Source: Burkholderia sp. PAMC 26561
GTDB taxonomy: Bacteria; Pseudomonadota; Gammaproteobacteria; Burkholderiales; Burkholderiaceae
Reading direction: 5' to 3'
DNA: 64,000 nt
Assembly (NCBI RefSeq): GCF_001557535.2
Contig: NZ_CP014307.1
Span: 124,001-188,000 of the forward strand
Shown here: positions 42,080 through 52,980 of the stretch, piece by piece
Numbering within the stretch: the first letter of the stretch is position 1
Layout: the number at the start of each line of letters is the position of its first letter
Program-made: the position numbers and the translations under genes
The notes under the pieces: generated by a model
What the model saw: only the letters and a program-made list of their open reading frames with translations
Databases searched by the model: none
What the model was told of the DNA's origin: nothing

Positions 42080-42760
42080 ATGCCCAAAAAAGTACCGAGC
42101 GTTAAACGACGTAAAGAGTCGCTCTCACGGGAGCGTGTCATCGAGGTGTCGATCGAACTACTGGACAGCAGTGGAGAAAGTGGGCTCACATTTCGCGCCC
42201 TGTCAGAGCGGCTCGTCACGGGTCCCGGCGCGATTTATTGGCACATCGACAGCAAGAGCGAGTTGCTGACCGCCGCCTGCGACTCCATCGTCGCTCGCAC
42301 GATGAACGCGCCCACGGCCAGCGGAACACCGGAGGCGATCATTCGATCCCTTGCGCTCGGCCTGTATGACGCGATTGATACGCACCCTTGGGTAGGCTCG
42401 ACGCTTACGCGTGCTCCGGGGCAGTTGCCCATAGTGCGCATTCTCGAGCGCATCGGCCAGCAGGTTTGCGCTCTTGGCGTACCGGACGAGGAACAGTGGG
42501 CAACGGTGTCCGCGTTACTGAACTACATAATCGGTGTCGCTGGGCAGAACGCGGACAATACGCAATTCGCTCGAACGCATAACCTCGACAGAGCCAGTTT
42601 CCTGGAGACGGTTTCGACCGTCTGGTCTCAACTCGATCCGGTCGAATACCCGTTCGCACGTAGCGTTGCCAGCCAGTTGCCTTCTCACGACGACCGTGCC
42701 GACTTTATTGCCGGCGTTGATCTGATCCTTCGCGGGGTCGCGGCCGCGGGCGAACGTTGA
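42080..42760 (+). CDS. TetR-family transcriptional regulator
   Basis: 226-aa repressor. The N-terminal helix-turn-helix (RERVIEVSIELLDSSGESGL, FRALSERLVTGPGAIYWHID; about 17-65) resembles TetR itself (GPGAIYWH motif), and a TetR_C-like ligand domain follows. ATG 42080 is chosen; the frame extends to 42038, over an operator. It almost certainly binds the three sites at 41998-42061 and represses the TetX-like gene until its ligand appears. Confidence 0.92.
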   Translation: MPKKVPSVKRRKESLSRERVIEVSIELLDSSGESGLTFRALSERLVTGPGAIYWHIDSKSELLTAACDSIVARTMNAPTASGTPEAIIRSLALGLYDAIDTHPWVGSTLTRAPGQLPIVRILERIGQQVCALGVPDEEQWATVSALLNYIIGVAGQNADNTQFARTHNLDRASFLETVSTVWSQLDPVEYPFARSVASQLPSHDDRADFIAGVDLILRGVAAAGER

Positions 42761-43635
42761 TATGGAGCGCTGAACGCCCACAGCGGAAAGTCCACTGGGG
42801 ACGGTTCTTGGATTGAAATGTTAAGCGTCCTGCGATGCAAAAAGTGGATAATTTATATTATGTCAAATATGCTAGGCGTCCTTGATTCACGGCGATGGAG
42901 TTGGGACAATTATGTCAGCTGGGGTGTCTGGCGTTGTGCGCGTTATGGCCATCGCATTTGCCTAAAACCCGCGCACTTACGATCTTGGTGCGCCAACGCG
43001 ATTTATTTTCGAGCAGAATTGTCGCAAACAACACACGTGTGCAACGCTCTCCTTCGGAGCTGCCTCATCGTCCGCAATGAATTGGCACGTTACCGCACCA
43101 CGCACTGCCTCCAACCGGGTCAACGATCATCGAGTTTTTGGGCCAGCGCGCTTTATTGCCATGTCGAACGGCGTGGACTGCTTGCGTTCTCCGGTCAGAT
43201 GATAAATGGCATTGGCCTTCATCGATGATCGACTCGCCCGCGAACACATCGGGAATGTAGCTGACCGCCCGATACCAACCCGTCGGAACGCCCGTTCATG
43301 ACGGACCCAGCCAATGTCCAGATGCGGCGCACGGTACATGAACTCGCCCGCGTTGATGGCCTCGGTGGTGCTGTAGTCCATACGATCCGCGCGATCGAAA
43401 TAACCCGGCTCCCATTGCTCCGGCGAAGCCGGCGAAACCGGTTTGCCGGTCTTTACTGCGAGGTACGTGACTTCGAACAACCAGTATTTGGACTTTGCGC
43501 GTGCGCCTCAGAAGCGATGGCAAACGGCACGATCAAGCATGTCTACGTCTCTCTCATTTTGGACTCCTTTATATTATGGATGTCTTTAACTTAAATCCCA
43601 ATGACGCAAAGAATCTCGTCTCCCTCCTACAAAGA
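42761..43635. other. Intergenic region with degraded coding traces
   Basis: About 875 bp, AT-rich at 42800-43000, without a sound gene. On the complement strand, from about 43507 down to 43270, the frame reads protein-like (KYWLFEVTYLAVKTGKP, YFDRADRMDYSTTEAIN, YRAPHLDIGWVRHERA). It then appears to continue in another frame (SYIPDVFAGESIIDE, about 43270-43220). This looks like a frameshifted remnant. I do not recognise the family with confidence. No start or ribosome-binding site is evident. Confidence 0.35.
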
Positions 43636-43664
43636 GCAACGGAGCGACGGCGTCGCTCCGTTGC
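43636..43664 (-). terminator. Strong intrinsic terminator of the hydroxylase operon
   Basis: A 13-bp perfect stem (GCAACGGAGCGAC at 43636-43648 with its complement at 43652-43664) closes a 3-base loop. On the complement strand the stem is followed by TCTTTG, a short T-rich tail. It lies 9 bp after the stop of the gene at 43673 and should end the operon that starts at 47324. Confidence 0.7.
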
Positions 43665-43672
43665 GTACTGCT

Positions 43673-45310
43673 TCATGCAGCAATGACTTTCGTCATCGGC
43701 TTTTCACCGGAAGGGAGATTAAAGAGGGAAAGCCGAGTCGAAAGGTTTGCCACCAACCCCGACAAAGCCGAGAGCGTCTTCACCGCACCAAACACGTAAT
43801 AATCCGGGCGCACGAGGATCGCCTTCACGCCATGTTCATCGAAGAATTGCCGGTATTTGCCGCTCACGTCGAATAGCACGCGCCCCGGCACGGTCTTGTC
43901 CGCGTCTGCGGTGATGCCAACGGTCTGCGCGCCGATCCGGGCGAGCGCTGCCTGCGAGACGGCGTCCAGATGCTGTTCAGGGTCCGCATCGAGCGCAATG
44001 ATGTGAAAACCATTGGGCAGTGCGTCGTCGTAGCGCATCTGTTGCCCGTCGTTGGCGACCTGTCCATGCACGCTTAGTTGCCCCGCTGCACCGCAAGTTG
44101 AATAGCGTTCCTCACCGCAGATGAGACCATCGGTCAAGCCGGGGAATGGCGGCAAGGGCGACACCTGACCCGACAGATAGGCATCGTCGCGCAGCTTCGC
44201 CTCGTCGGGATCGGAAATGCAGACGACCCGGCCCATTGCGATGGAAGCGTCGATGACGGCGCGCACCTGCGGGCGACGCTCCGGTGTGTAGCTTTCGAGA
44301 AGCTCCGGCGATGAGATACCCTTAAGTATCAGATCAAACCGCCACGCGAGGTTCCACGCGTCCCGAATACCCGAGCACATGCCCTGCCCCATGAAGGGCG
44401 GCATCTGATGCGCGGCGTCGCCTGCGAGCACGATGCGGCCGCTGTGCCAGTTCTCGGCAATCAGCGAACGGAACTTGTAGACGGCGAAGCGCACCAGCGT
44501 TGCTTCCTGTGGAGTGACCCACGAAGAGAGCAGTTCCCATACTTTCTCTGGTTTCTGCAGGTCCTCAACCGACTCGCGCGGCAGGCGCATGAATTCCCAC
44601 CGTCGGTAACCGGGGCCGCCCGGCACCATCGTGGTCGGACGCGCCGGATTGCACCACTGGCCGATATCCGGCACGTCAAGCTTGACGCCTTCGTTAGGCT
44701 TAAGGTCAATGACAAGCCAGTCTTCCTGAAAACCCAGGTCTTCGAAAGCAATGTTCTCGGACTTGCGCACAAAGCTGTTGGCACCATCGGCACCAACCAC
44801 ATAGCGGGCGCGCACGGTCTGCGTCTCACCGGTCGGCACCCACACGTTGCCGTCCATCTTTCCTTTGCGCATCGTTACTTCGCAGTGCTCGGGCAGCTGG
44901 CGTAAGCTGATCGCTTCCCAGCCCTGCTGGACGGAGACGCCGGCCAATGATTTGGCCTTTTCGTCCAGAAGCGCCTCAAGCGAAGGCTGATTGAACAGAT
45001 AGCCAACCGGACCGTCACTAATGGATTCGGCCGACCAATCGATCTCGACCAGCGTCTTCCAGTCAGCGTTAAACCACTGGTAAGTGGACGAGGGTTGCGA
45101 AATGCGTGCGACCTGCGCTCCGATACCCATAGCGTTAAAGATTCGCCGGATTTCGTGGTCGTGGAACACGGCGCGAGGCAGCGGATATAACGCCGGCCAC
45201 CGGTCGAAAGCGGCAACCTTGTAGCCGCGTTCGCCCAGCAGGATGGACAAGGTCTGTCCGACGGGTCCGTATCCGACGATGACGACATCGAGAATGTTTT
45301 GGTCAGCCAT
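43673..45310 (-). CDS. FAD-dependent aromatic hydroxylase (MhpA-like)
   Basis: 545-aa flavoprotein monooxygenase. FAD-binding VVIVGYGPVGQTLSILLGERG is at about 9-29, YVVGADGANSFVRK is the DG motif, and the second FAD motif is LAGDAAHQMPPFMGQGMCSG. A C-terminal thioredoxin-like tail follows. Pattern and length fit 3-(3-hydroxyphenyl)propanoate hydroxylase and relatives, which add a hydroxyl ortho to a phenol with NAD(P)H and oxygen. ATG 45310 begins MADQNILDVV; the frame stays open to 45376. Last gene of operon A; its catechol-like product would be cleaved by the dioxygenase at 45401. Confidence 0.9.
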   Translation of the reverse strand: MADQNILDVVIVGYGPVGQTLSILLGERGYKVAAFDRWPALYPLPRAVFHDHEIRRIFNAMGIGAQVARISQPSSTYQWFNADWKTLVEIDWSAESISDGPVGYLFNQPSLEALLDEKAKSLAGVSVQQGWEAISLRQLPEHCEVTMRKGKMDGNVWVPTGETQTVRARYVVGADGANSFVRKSENIAFEDLGFQEDWLVIDLKPNEGVKLDVPDIGQWCNPARPTTMVPGGPGYRRWEFMRLPRESVEDLQKPEKVWELLSSWVTPQEATLVRFAVYKFRSLIAENWHSGRIVLAGDAAHQMPPFMGQGMCSGIRDAWNLAWRFDLILKGISSPELLESYTPERRPQVRAVIDASIAMGRVVCISDPDEAKLRDDAYLSGQVSPLPPFPGLTDGLICGEERYSTCGAAGQLSVHGQVANDGQQMRYDDALPNGFHIIALDADPEQHLDAVSQAALARIGAQTVGITADADKTVPGRVLFDVSGKYRQFFDEHGVKAILVRPDYYVFGAVKTLSALSGLVANLSTRLSLFNLPSGEKPMTKVIAA

Positions 45311-45400
45311 TTGAGTCCACTTGCTAAAAAAAGGATGAGTCGTACCCCTGGCGCCAGACGACCCGGCTGCCATCATAAAGATCCGTTGGAAAGACCTGCT

Positions 45401-46375
45401 TTAACCTTCGGGAACGACACCGGCCACATCCGCCGGCGCTTCAGTGTTGTGGATGAAATTGTCCGGAACAGCTGGACCCCAAAGATAAAGGGAATCCTCC
45501 GGAGGAAAGTCGCCCGCCGGCCATTCACGCCCCGCCGAGACAAAGTCGATATCGGCCGAATACTCGCAGAACGAGCCCCACGGGTCCTGAACATAGTGGA
45601 AGTAGTTCGAGCCCAGCACGTGCCGGCCGGTGCCCCACCCTTTGCCGTAACCTGCCGCAGCCATCTGCGAAGCACCTTCGCCCACCAGGTTGACGTTATC
45701 AACGTCCCAGGCTGAGTGATGCCATCCGCGCGCCGTACTTTTTGCAAAGGCGACCAGATGATGGTCGCTCCCGTGCGGCGCGTGCGTGAACGCGATAATG
45801 TCGCGCGATTTATCCGACAGTCGCAATCCGAGCGCCCGGCGATAAAAGTCGAGCGCACCCAGCACATCGGGCGTGAACAGGAGCACATGCGAAAGGCGTC
45901 TGGGCCGCACGAGCGCGCTGGACGATCGGGTGTGCGAGCCGCGCTCATCCGCGGCGCTTCCCGCAACGACACAGGGGGTCTTGCTCGAAGGGCTTGTCTT
46001 GGGACCAGTCTTGACCTGAATCAGGTTTCCGTCCGGGTCATGGAACCAGAAAGCTTCACCGTCGGGCGCGGGGTCGCGCTCAACGACAACGGCGCCGGCC
46101 GCCTTCACCTGACTCAGGATGGCCTCGAAATCTCTTTCGAAGCAACTGAAGCTCAGATAGGCGAGTGACTTTCTGTCCGACGGCAGGATGCGAGCCCAAC
46201 GGTGGCCATCAACCGCCCGAAGCTCTAACTGTCGTGCTTCTCCGGCACCCGAAGAAACGTCGAATCCGAAGGCGCGAAAAAATCGGTCTGCGTCCGCTAT
46301 CGAGGGAACGTTGAGCGCGAAGTGGTCGATCGAATGCACACTTGCGCCGTCGGGAACGGCTACCGCATCAGCCAT
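45401..46375 (-). CDS. Extradiol (VOC-type) ring-cleavage dioxygenase, copy A
   Basis: 324-aa type I extradiol dioxygenase with two VOC modules (about 12-125 and 155-280). The C-terminal module has plausible iron ligands: His in LSHVLLFTPD, His in WHHSAWDV and Glu in FCEYSADID, plus GSDHHLVAF. It would cleave a catechol next to a hydroxyl group, giving a ring-opened keto acid. ATG 46375 has GGAG with a six-base spacer. It is paralogous to 54183-55112, sharing long blocks such as DIIAFTHAPHGSDHHLVAFA. It lies between a FAH hydrolase and a hydroxylase in operon A. Confidence 0.9.
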   Translation of the reverse strand: MADAVAVPDGASVHSIDHFALNVPSIADADRFFRAFGFDVSSGAGEARQLELRAVDGHRWARILPSDRKSLAYLSFSCFERDFEAILSQVKAAGAVVVERDPAPDGEAFWFHDPDGNLIQVKTGPKTSPSSKTPCVVAGSAADERGSHTRSSSALVRPRRLSHVLLFTPDVLGALDFYRRALGLRLSDKSRDIIAFTHAPHGSDHHLVAFAKSTARGWHHSAWDVDNVNLVGEGASQMAAAGYGKGWGTGRHVLGSNYFHYVQDPWGSFCEYSADIDFVSAGREWPAGDFPPEDSLYLWGPAVPDNFIHNTEAPADVAGVVPEG

Positions 46376-46475
46376 GACTGTCTCCATTGGTGTGTTCTGT
46401 TGCGCCGACTCGGCGGCCGGCTTGGGTTCGCGGCGCGGCCCGCCGCGTCGCCTGCTGGGATGCTTGTTGGGTCGC

Positions 46476-47324
46476 TTAACCAGCGGTCTCGTCGGCGATC
46501 ACGTTTCTCAGCGTTCCGATTTTTTCAACACTGACTTCGCACACGTCGCCAGCTTTCATGAAGACCTTGGGGTTGCGCGCCCAGCCGATACCCGAAGGCG
46601 TCCCAGACACGATGACATCACCCGCTTCCAGCGTGATCGCTTCGCTGATGACGCTGATGAGGGTGGCGACGTCAAAAACCATTGAATCCGTATTGGCAGA
46701 CTGCACAACTTCGCCGTTTAGCCGCGTCTCAAGTAGGAGGCCCTTGGCGCCCGCAGGCAATTCGTCGGCCGTTACCAGATCGGGGCCAAAGGCGCCGGTG
46801 CCGTCAAAGTTCTTGCCCACCGTCCACTGCGGCGTCTTGAACTGATATTCACGGACCGAGCTGTCATTGAACAGCGCATAACCGGCGACGTGCGCCAGCG
46901 CGCTTTCCTTGGTGATATGACGACCGCCCTTGCCCAGTACAACGGCAATTTCGCCTTCGAAGTCGAGCCCTTCCGAGTCCGTGACGCGCGGACGGATCAT
47001 TGGCTCCTCATGCGCGATCAGACTCGTGTGCACGCGGAAAAATAGCGTCGGGTAGTCCGGCTGCGCATAATTGCTCTCCGACGTGTGGTCGGCAAAGTTC
47101 AAACCGACGCAGATGATCTTTGGCGGACGGCGCAACGGCGGCAGGAACTTCAAGCCCTGCGCCGCGATCTTTTCTCCACTGGTCCTCTCTTGAGCGTAAT
47201 CGTTCAAGTGGACGCCGCGCGCGAGCAATGATTCCAGAGTTTCGTCACCCAGAATCCGCACCTGCGCACCCTCACGCACGCCCAGGGTTGCCTTGCCGTC
47301 CCGTTCAAAACTCACAAATCGCAT
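46476..47324 (-). CDS. Fumarylacetoacetate-hydrolase-family protein, copy A
   Basis: 282-aa FAH-fold enzyme. ICVGLNFADHTSESN starts the catalytic domain, DFEGEIAVVLGKGGRH carries the metal-binding Glu/Asp, QFKTPQWTVGKNFDGTGAFGP and VIVSGTPSGIGWAR are family hallmarks. It would hydrolyse, hydrate or decarboxylate the ring-cleavage product. ATG 47324 follows AGGAGG. First gene of operon A and divergent from a TetR regulator. It is paralogous to 55140-55979. Confidence 0.92.
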   Translation of the reverse strand: MRFVSFERDGKATLGVREGAQVRILGDETLESLLARGVHLNDYAQERTSGEKIAAQGLKFLPPLRRPPKIICVGLNFADHTSESNYAQPDYPTLFFRVHTSLIAHEEPMIRPRVTDSEGLDFEGEIAVVLGKGGRHITKESALAHVAGYALFNDSSVREYQFKTPQWTVGKNFDGTGAFGPDLVTADELPAGAKGLLLETRLNGEVVQSANTDSMVFDVATLISVISEAITLEAGDVIVSGTPSGIGWARNPKVFMKAGDVCEVSVEKIGTLRNVIADETAG

Positions 47325-47400
47325 TACTGCCTCCTGTTGATGCCCGGGTGACGGGCCGGCGAACACATTTATTTCGTATTGACATATTTGTCACTTCTAA

Positions 47401-47435
47401 TTCTAGTTGATTTGACAAAATGGTCAACTAGAATA
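47401..47435. promoter_or_regulatory. TetR operator candidate: 11-bp inverted repeat
   Basis: ATTCTAGTTGA (47401-47411) and its exact complement TCAACTAGAAT (47425-47435) flank 13 bp. The site lies between the divergent FAH gene (start 47324) and TetR gene (start 47498). The long arms and position fit a repressor site controlling both genes. Confidence 0.6.
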
Positions 47436-47497
47436 CGTATAGGAGATACCCGCATGCCAAATTGTTTAAAATCTCATACGAAATAAGGGGAAATGTC

Positions 47498-48229
47498 GTG
47501 CCGAAATTACCGACCGTCGAAAACTATCAAACACGCGTCGGGGCATTGCGCCGGGAGAAGACTCGCAACCGCCTCATCGAAAGCGCCTTAGGCGTATTTG
47601 CTGAGAAAGGGCCCGACGCGCCGCTCATCGATGACTTCATCGCCGCGGCGGGCGTTGCACGCGGCACGTTCTATAACTACTTTCGTACCACTGCCGAATT
47701 GCTGTCCGCAGTGGTCGGAGAAAGCAGCGATGAAGTACTGGGCGTCATCGACCCGGTGGTAAGGGAAGTGCAAGATCCGGCGCGGCGCGTGGTGATGGGT
47801 TCGCGGCTCTACATGCAGGTGGCTGTGCGCTATCCGCTATGGGGCGCGTTCATTACCAGGATCGGCACAAGACGTGGGTCGCGCGGTCGCCTGCTCGATG
47901 AGTACCTGACGAGGGACCTCACGGCAGCGATCGACCTCGGGAGATTCCGGGTGGCCGATGTAGCCGTGGCACGCGACATCGCGCTGGGCTCGATCATGTA
48001 CGGTATCGAAACGCTTCTTTCAGGCGAAGCCCCGGTCAACTATGCGCAGCAGTCCATGTACGCCCTGCTTCAGGCGTTCGGCATCAACGCTGACGAAGCG
48101 AGGGAACTCGCCTATGAGCGCGTCGTCGAATGTCCCGAACCGCGCGGCGTGATCTTTGAGCGGGGAAGCACTGCTCCTGTCGCGAACGAAGTCTACATTA
48201 ATGAACAATCGCTTCCCGTCTCCAGCTAA
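47498..48229 (+). CDS. TetR-family transcriptional regulator
   Basis: 243-aa regulator with N-terminal helix-turn-helix (RLIESALGVFAEKGPDAPLI, IAAAGVARGTFYNYFRTTAE) and an all-helical ligand domain. GTG 47498 is chosen because AAGGGGA lies seven bases upstream; a TTG at 47462 would add 12 residues. It is divergent from operon A and its likely repressor, acting at the inverted repeat 47401-47435. The inducer should be an aromatic pathway compound. Confidence 0.9.
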   Translation: MPKLPTVENYQTRVGALRREKTRNRLIESALGVFAEKGPDAPLIDDFIAAAGVARGTFYNYFRTTAELLSAVVGESSDEVLGVIDPVVREVQDPARRVVMGSRLYMQVAVRYPLWGAFITRIGTRRGSRGRLLDEYLTRDLTAAIDLGRFRVADVAVARDIALGSIMYGIETLLSGEAPVNYAQQSMYALLQAFGINADEARELAYERVVECPEPRGVIFERGSTAPVANEVYINEQSLPVSS

Positions 48230-48310
48230 AAGGCGACGCGAGGACGCGGCAAGATCCGACATTATTGAGACGGTACGGAACTACCGGTCACAGTGGCTTG
48301 ATGTCCTACG

Positions 48311-48832
48311 CTATTCGCCGGGGCAACGAGGACAACAGCTCACGTACCACCCCTTCTCGACTGGCTCGTGAGGCTTTCCCCTCTGCAATGTCGCGCAGAT
48401 CCCGCCTGGCAACGTGCATGCGCGGTGGCATCGGAACAACCTTGTCGCGCTGGTCGCGCTGCGAAGTGGAATTGGTCCATCCGAAGCGTCGTATTGCAAC
48501 GATTTCCGGTCATCAAGTGCCACCGCGAGGGTTGCCGTGGCTACGTCTAACAAAGGCGGATCATCGGGGACATCGGGTCGGATGGACGGATCGACCTCTC
48601 CGTAGTTTTTGTCTCCAATGAGGTACTCATGCACGTCGCCACCGTCCCACCCGATGGTCATAAGCAAGAAGACGTAAAGCCTGGAAAGCTCAACGGATCC
48701 GCGAACGAGAATCTGCCGCCAAAGCGCTGGTCTGAGGCCCAGTAGTTCAACCCGCAACTGATAGACGAACTCTGGAGACCTGATCATTCGCAACGTGGGT
48801 TTGCGACTACTTGATTTGCGTGCTTGAGCCAT
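48311..48832 (-). pseudogene. Fragment of a plasmid pRiA4b ORF-3-like protein
   Basis: The first about 105 codons match this family: YQLRVELLGLRPALWRQILV, MTIGWDGGDVHEYLIGDKN, YGEVDPSIRPDVPDDPPLLD. The rest (from about 48520 downward) loses the conserved Trp/His and Cys-Pro-Pro-Glu motifs and reads as Ser/Arg/Cys-rich filler, so the 3' half is missing or frameshifted. These genes often travel with mobile elements. It lies beside other decayed mobile DNA. Confidence 0.6.
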
Positions 48833-48908
48833 TGTGATGGTCCGTTAGGCCGCAGCTGAGTGGCCTGTTCAACGGGCATCAGGCGCCACGACGGTTTTGT
48901 CGCAATAA

Positions 48909-50345
<1,437 letters not shown>

Positions 50346-51329
50346 CCGCGAGAACAGGTGTCGTCAGAGTCTGCGCCGTTACGCCTTTTGACACGGTCCG
50401 GCCGGCTGCCGCCCGACGGCCCACAGCGCTCCGTCGCCTCCCTCGGAAGCGCCCTCGTCCACGTCAGCAACTGCAAGGCGGGGATATCGGATGTTCACCC
50501 GAAAAAGAGCAACAAAACAAGAACTGGAGCGTACTGAGTGCGCACAGGCGGCATCATGAATGCATCCATTCATGGAGCACAAACACATGAACGCGCCTAC
50601 GTTATCGCCGAACCCCACATCATCCATCAAGGGACGCAGGTTGCACTGGTCAGCGTACCCTCAACCTGAACGGTATAGATCTCGCGCCTAATTCTTCAGT
50701 GTTCTGGTTGGGCTGGCGAGGAGTGCTTGGTATTGCGTCCGGCTCGCGGACCACACGCAACCGCAGATGACACTGGAAGTGCGCTTTACGGTTGCGTCGA
50801 GATCGTGTTGTGATGGTCGGATCGGATACCGTATCGGGCGAAATGTCACTGATCCCGTCGAAGACCACTGCTTTCAATGCGCACTCCTTGGTGAGGACAT
50901 GGCTCAGTTTCAGTAAACTGCGGACCCGAAGCAATGGCGCCGCTAGCAAGACACCTTCGCAACTCGACAATCGCACCCGAGATGCTTTGCCGCATTCGAG
51001 TCACGCAAAGCATCGACTTGCTGGCGTTAAAAGGTCGGGCAGTTCGTATCAGTGGAGCGGTATCGAAAATGGTTGACGAACGTCACTCCGGCTTACGCCT
51101 CGGAGAAACACTCGGCATGGGCGTCTATAACGCCACGCGTGGTTTTGGTGGCATAACGGCTCGTGGACTGCGTATGGATAAGCGCATGTGGGCGACAAGA
51201 TCATACGCGTCCATGATTTAATGCTTAACTGAGGCAGGACTTGGCGGTTTGGACGAAGAGCACTACCGAATTTTTATGACAGACTTTCGCAACTTCAGCC
51301 AATTCATATCAACACGGTGGTGCGCTTCA
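50346..51329. other. Region without a recognised gene
   Basis: 984 bp between the transposase remnant and the carboxylesterase. Frames such as 50379-50630 (-), 50650-50976 (-) and 50934-51221 (+) lack ribosome-binding sites and known domains. 50934-51221 ends in MVDERHSGLRLGETLGMG..., which looks somewhat protein-like and may be a decayed gene start. Composition is mixed, in keeping with insertion debris. Confidence 0.3.
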
Positions 51330-52964
51330 TCAAAGCGGCGGCTGACTCACCGAAATCAGGCCCTTCGCCCGAAATTTATCCAGAAACTGGAATCGTTCGG
51401 TTCCCTCCTCCGGTCCAGGCTGTATCACATTCCCGATTCGCATAGTCTGACTGCCAGCGCCGGTGTATTGCGGCCATTGTGGCAGCCCTGCCCCGTTCGG
51501 GTTTCCCGACCGAGCAAAATTCGTCCAGTACGATTGCATGGTGTCGGACACAGCCAAATCCTGCGCGCTTGCCGTCACGTTTCCATTGGGCGTCAGGTTG
51601 CCGAACACATATGGCACCTCCGTCGCATGCGTGGCGACCGGGTTATACGCCGATGTCTGCTCGAAATGATAAACAAATACCGCTGAATGTCCCGTCTTCT
51701 GTTGCTGCGTAACCCAACCCCAAGTCTGGTATTTGATCACCTGGTCCCCGATCAATGCCTGTGCTGATTGCGTCGCTTGCCCGATTGAACTGGCAGGGTA
51801 CGCCTGCTCGAACGCGGTCACGTTCGATGGACCGAACTCAGTTGCGGCGGCGCTCGTGTAGGACTGAATCGTCGTATGCGGAAGCGCACGGTTGAAGAAC
51901 GCGAGACCTTCATCGGAGTTCCATCCTGCCAACAGCGGCACATCGTTTTGACGACCATTGAGAAAACGGATATAGGGATTTTCCGGCAGAACATAGCCGT
52001 CCACGATCGGTGAGAAGTTGGTTAAGCCAGGATCGGTGGCGAAAGTCCAATTGGTTGCCGTCTCGAGTGTCAAAGCCGGGACGGCTCTCAACTGAGCAAG
52101 TGTGGGCGCGTTCATCTGGGTGCCGAGGGCGGTTCCCATCGCCTGCGCATCGGCATACGGCTTCATTTCGCCATGTTCGCTTTCCCAGAACGCGCCGCTT
52201 TCGCCAATCGCTTTCTGAAACAGTCCGGTCGCCAAGGGCGACGCCATCAGCAAGCCGATTGCATGAGAGCCGGCCGATTCACCGAATACAGTCACGTTGG
52301 CAGGATCGCCGCCAAACGACGCAATATTATCCTTGACCCACTTGAGCGCCGCGATCTGATCCTCAATGCCATACATCCCCGACTTGTGACCATTCGACTC
52401 CGCATCAAGATCCGGTCTTGAAAGATGTCCGAATACGCCCAAGCGATAATTGATCGTCACCATCACGACGTTTTTCTTTGCGAGCGACGTACCATCCAGA
52501 CTGTCGTCCGACCCGGTGCCGAACTGAAATCCGCCACCGTGAAGCCACACCATGACAGGCAGTTTTGCGCCTCGTGTTTTCGCGCCACTCCAGATATTCA
52601 GAAACAGGCAGTCTTCGATCACGCCATCAGTGCTAATCGGGCCACCGAATGCCGCGGCCGCCCAACACTTTGCACCAAAGGTGGTGGCGTCGCGCGCGCC
52701 AGTCCACTTCTGTGCCGGTTGAGGCTCTTTCCATCGCAGGTTTCCCACGGGAGCGGCAGCATAGGGAATCCCCTTGAAACTGACGATGCCCGAAGCGTCT
52801 GCCGCATTGCCCACGAGACTGCCCGACGCGGTGGTTACATGGTTATCGAGCGGCGCGGCGGATTGGTCCGGCGTGGATCCGTTGCCGGCGCATGCGGACA
52901 GAATGACCACTGCAATTGGCAGGGCCATGCTCCGGGGACTAACATTTCCTTTTTGCATAAACAT
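51330..52964 (-). CDS. Type-B carboxylesterase, predicted lipoprotein
   Basis: 544-aa esterase of the carboxylesterase/acetylcholinesterase fold. The N-terminus has a lipoprotein signal with lipobox LSAC (about 20-25), so it should sit in the outer membrane or periplasm. The oxyanion loop is WLHGGGFQFGTG and the nucleophile is in VFGESAGSHAIG. Acid Glu is likely in NSDEGLAFF and His in ATHATEVPYVFGN. ATG 52964 follows AGGAGACG. It is the last gene of operon B, 16 bp after the porin gene. It may release phenolic acids or polyphenols from plant esters before uptake; the exact ester is unknown. Confidence 0.9.
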   Translation of the reverse strand: MFMQKGNVSPRSMALPIAVVILSACAGNGSTPDQSAAPLDNHVTTASGSLVGNAADASGIVSFKGIPYAAAPVGNLRWKEPQPAQKWTGARDATTFGAKCWAAAAFGGPISTDGVIEDCLFLNIWSGAKTRGAKLPVMVWLHGGGFQFGTGSDDSLDGTSLAKKNVVMVTINYRLGVFGHLSRPDLDAESNGHKSGMYGIEDQIAALKWVKDNIASFGGDPANVTVFGESAGSHAIGLLMASPLATGLFQKAIGESGAFWESEHGEMKPYADAQAMGTALGTQMNAPTLAQLRAVPALTLETATNWTFATDPGLTNFSPIVDGYVLPENPYIRFLNGRQNDVPLLAGWNSDEGLAFFNRALPHTTIQSYTSAAATEFGPSNVTAFEQAYPASSIGQATQSAQALIGDQVIKYQTWGWVTQQQKTGHSAVFVYHFEQTSAYNPVATHATEVPYVFGNLTPNGNVTASAQDLAVSDTMQSYWTNFARSGNPNGAGLPQWPQYTGAGSQTMRIGNVIQPGPEEGTERFQFLDKFRAKGLISVSQPPL

Positions 52965-52980
52965 TGTTTCGTCTCCTTGA

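Noticed and set aside
50650..50976. Complement-strand frame of 108 codons
   Set aside because: No start signals or domain; lies in insertion debris.
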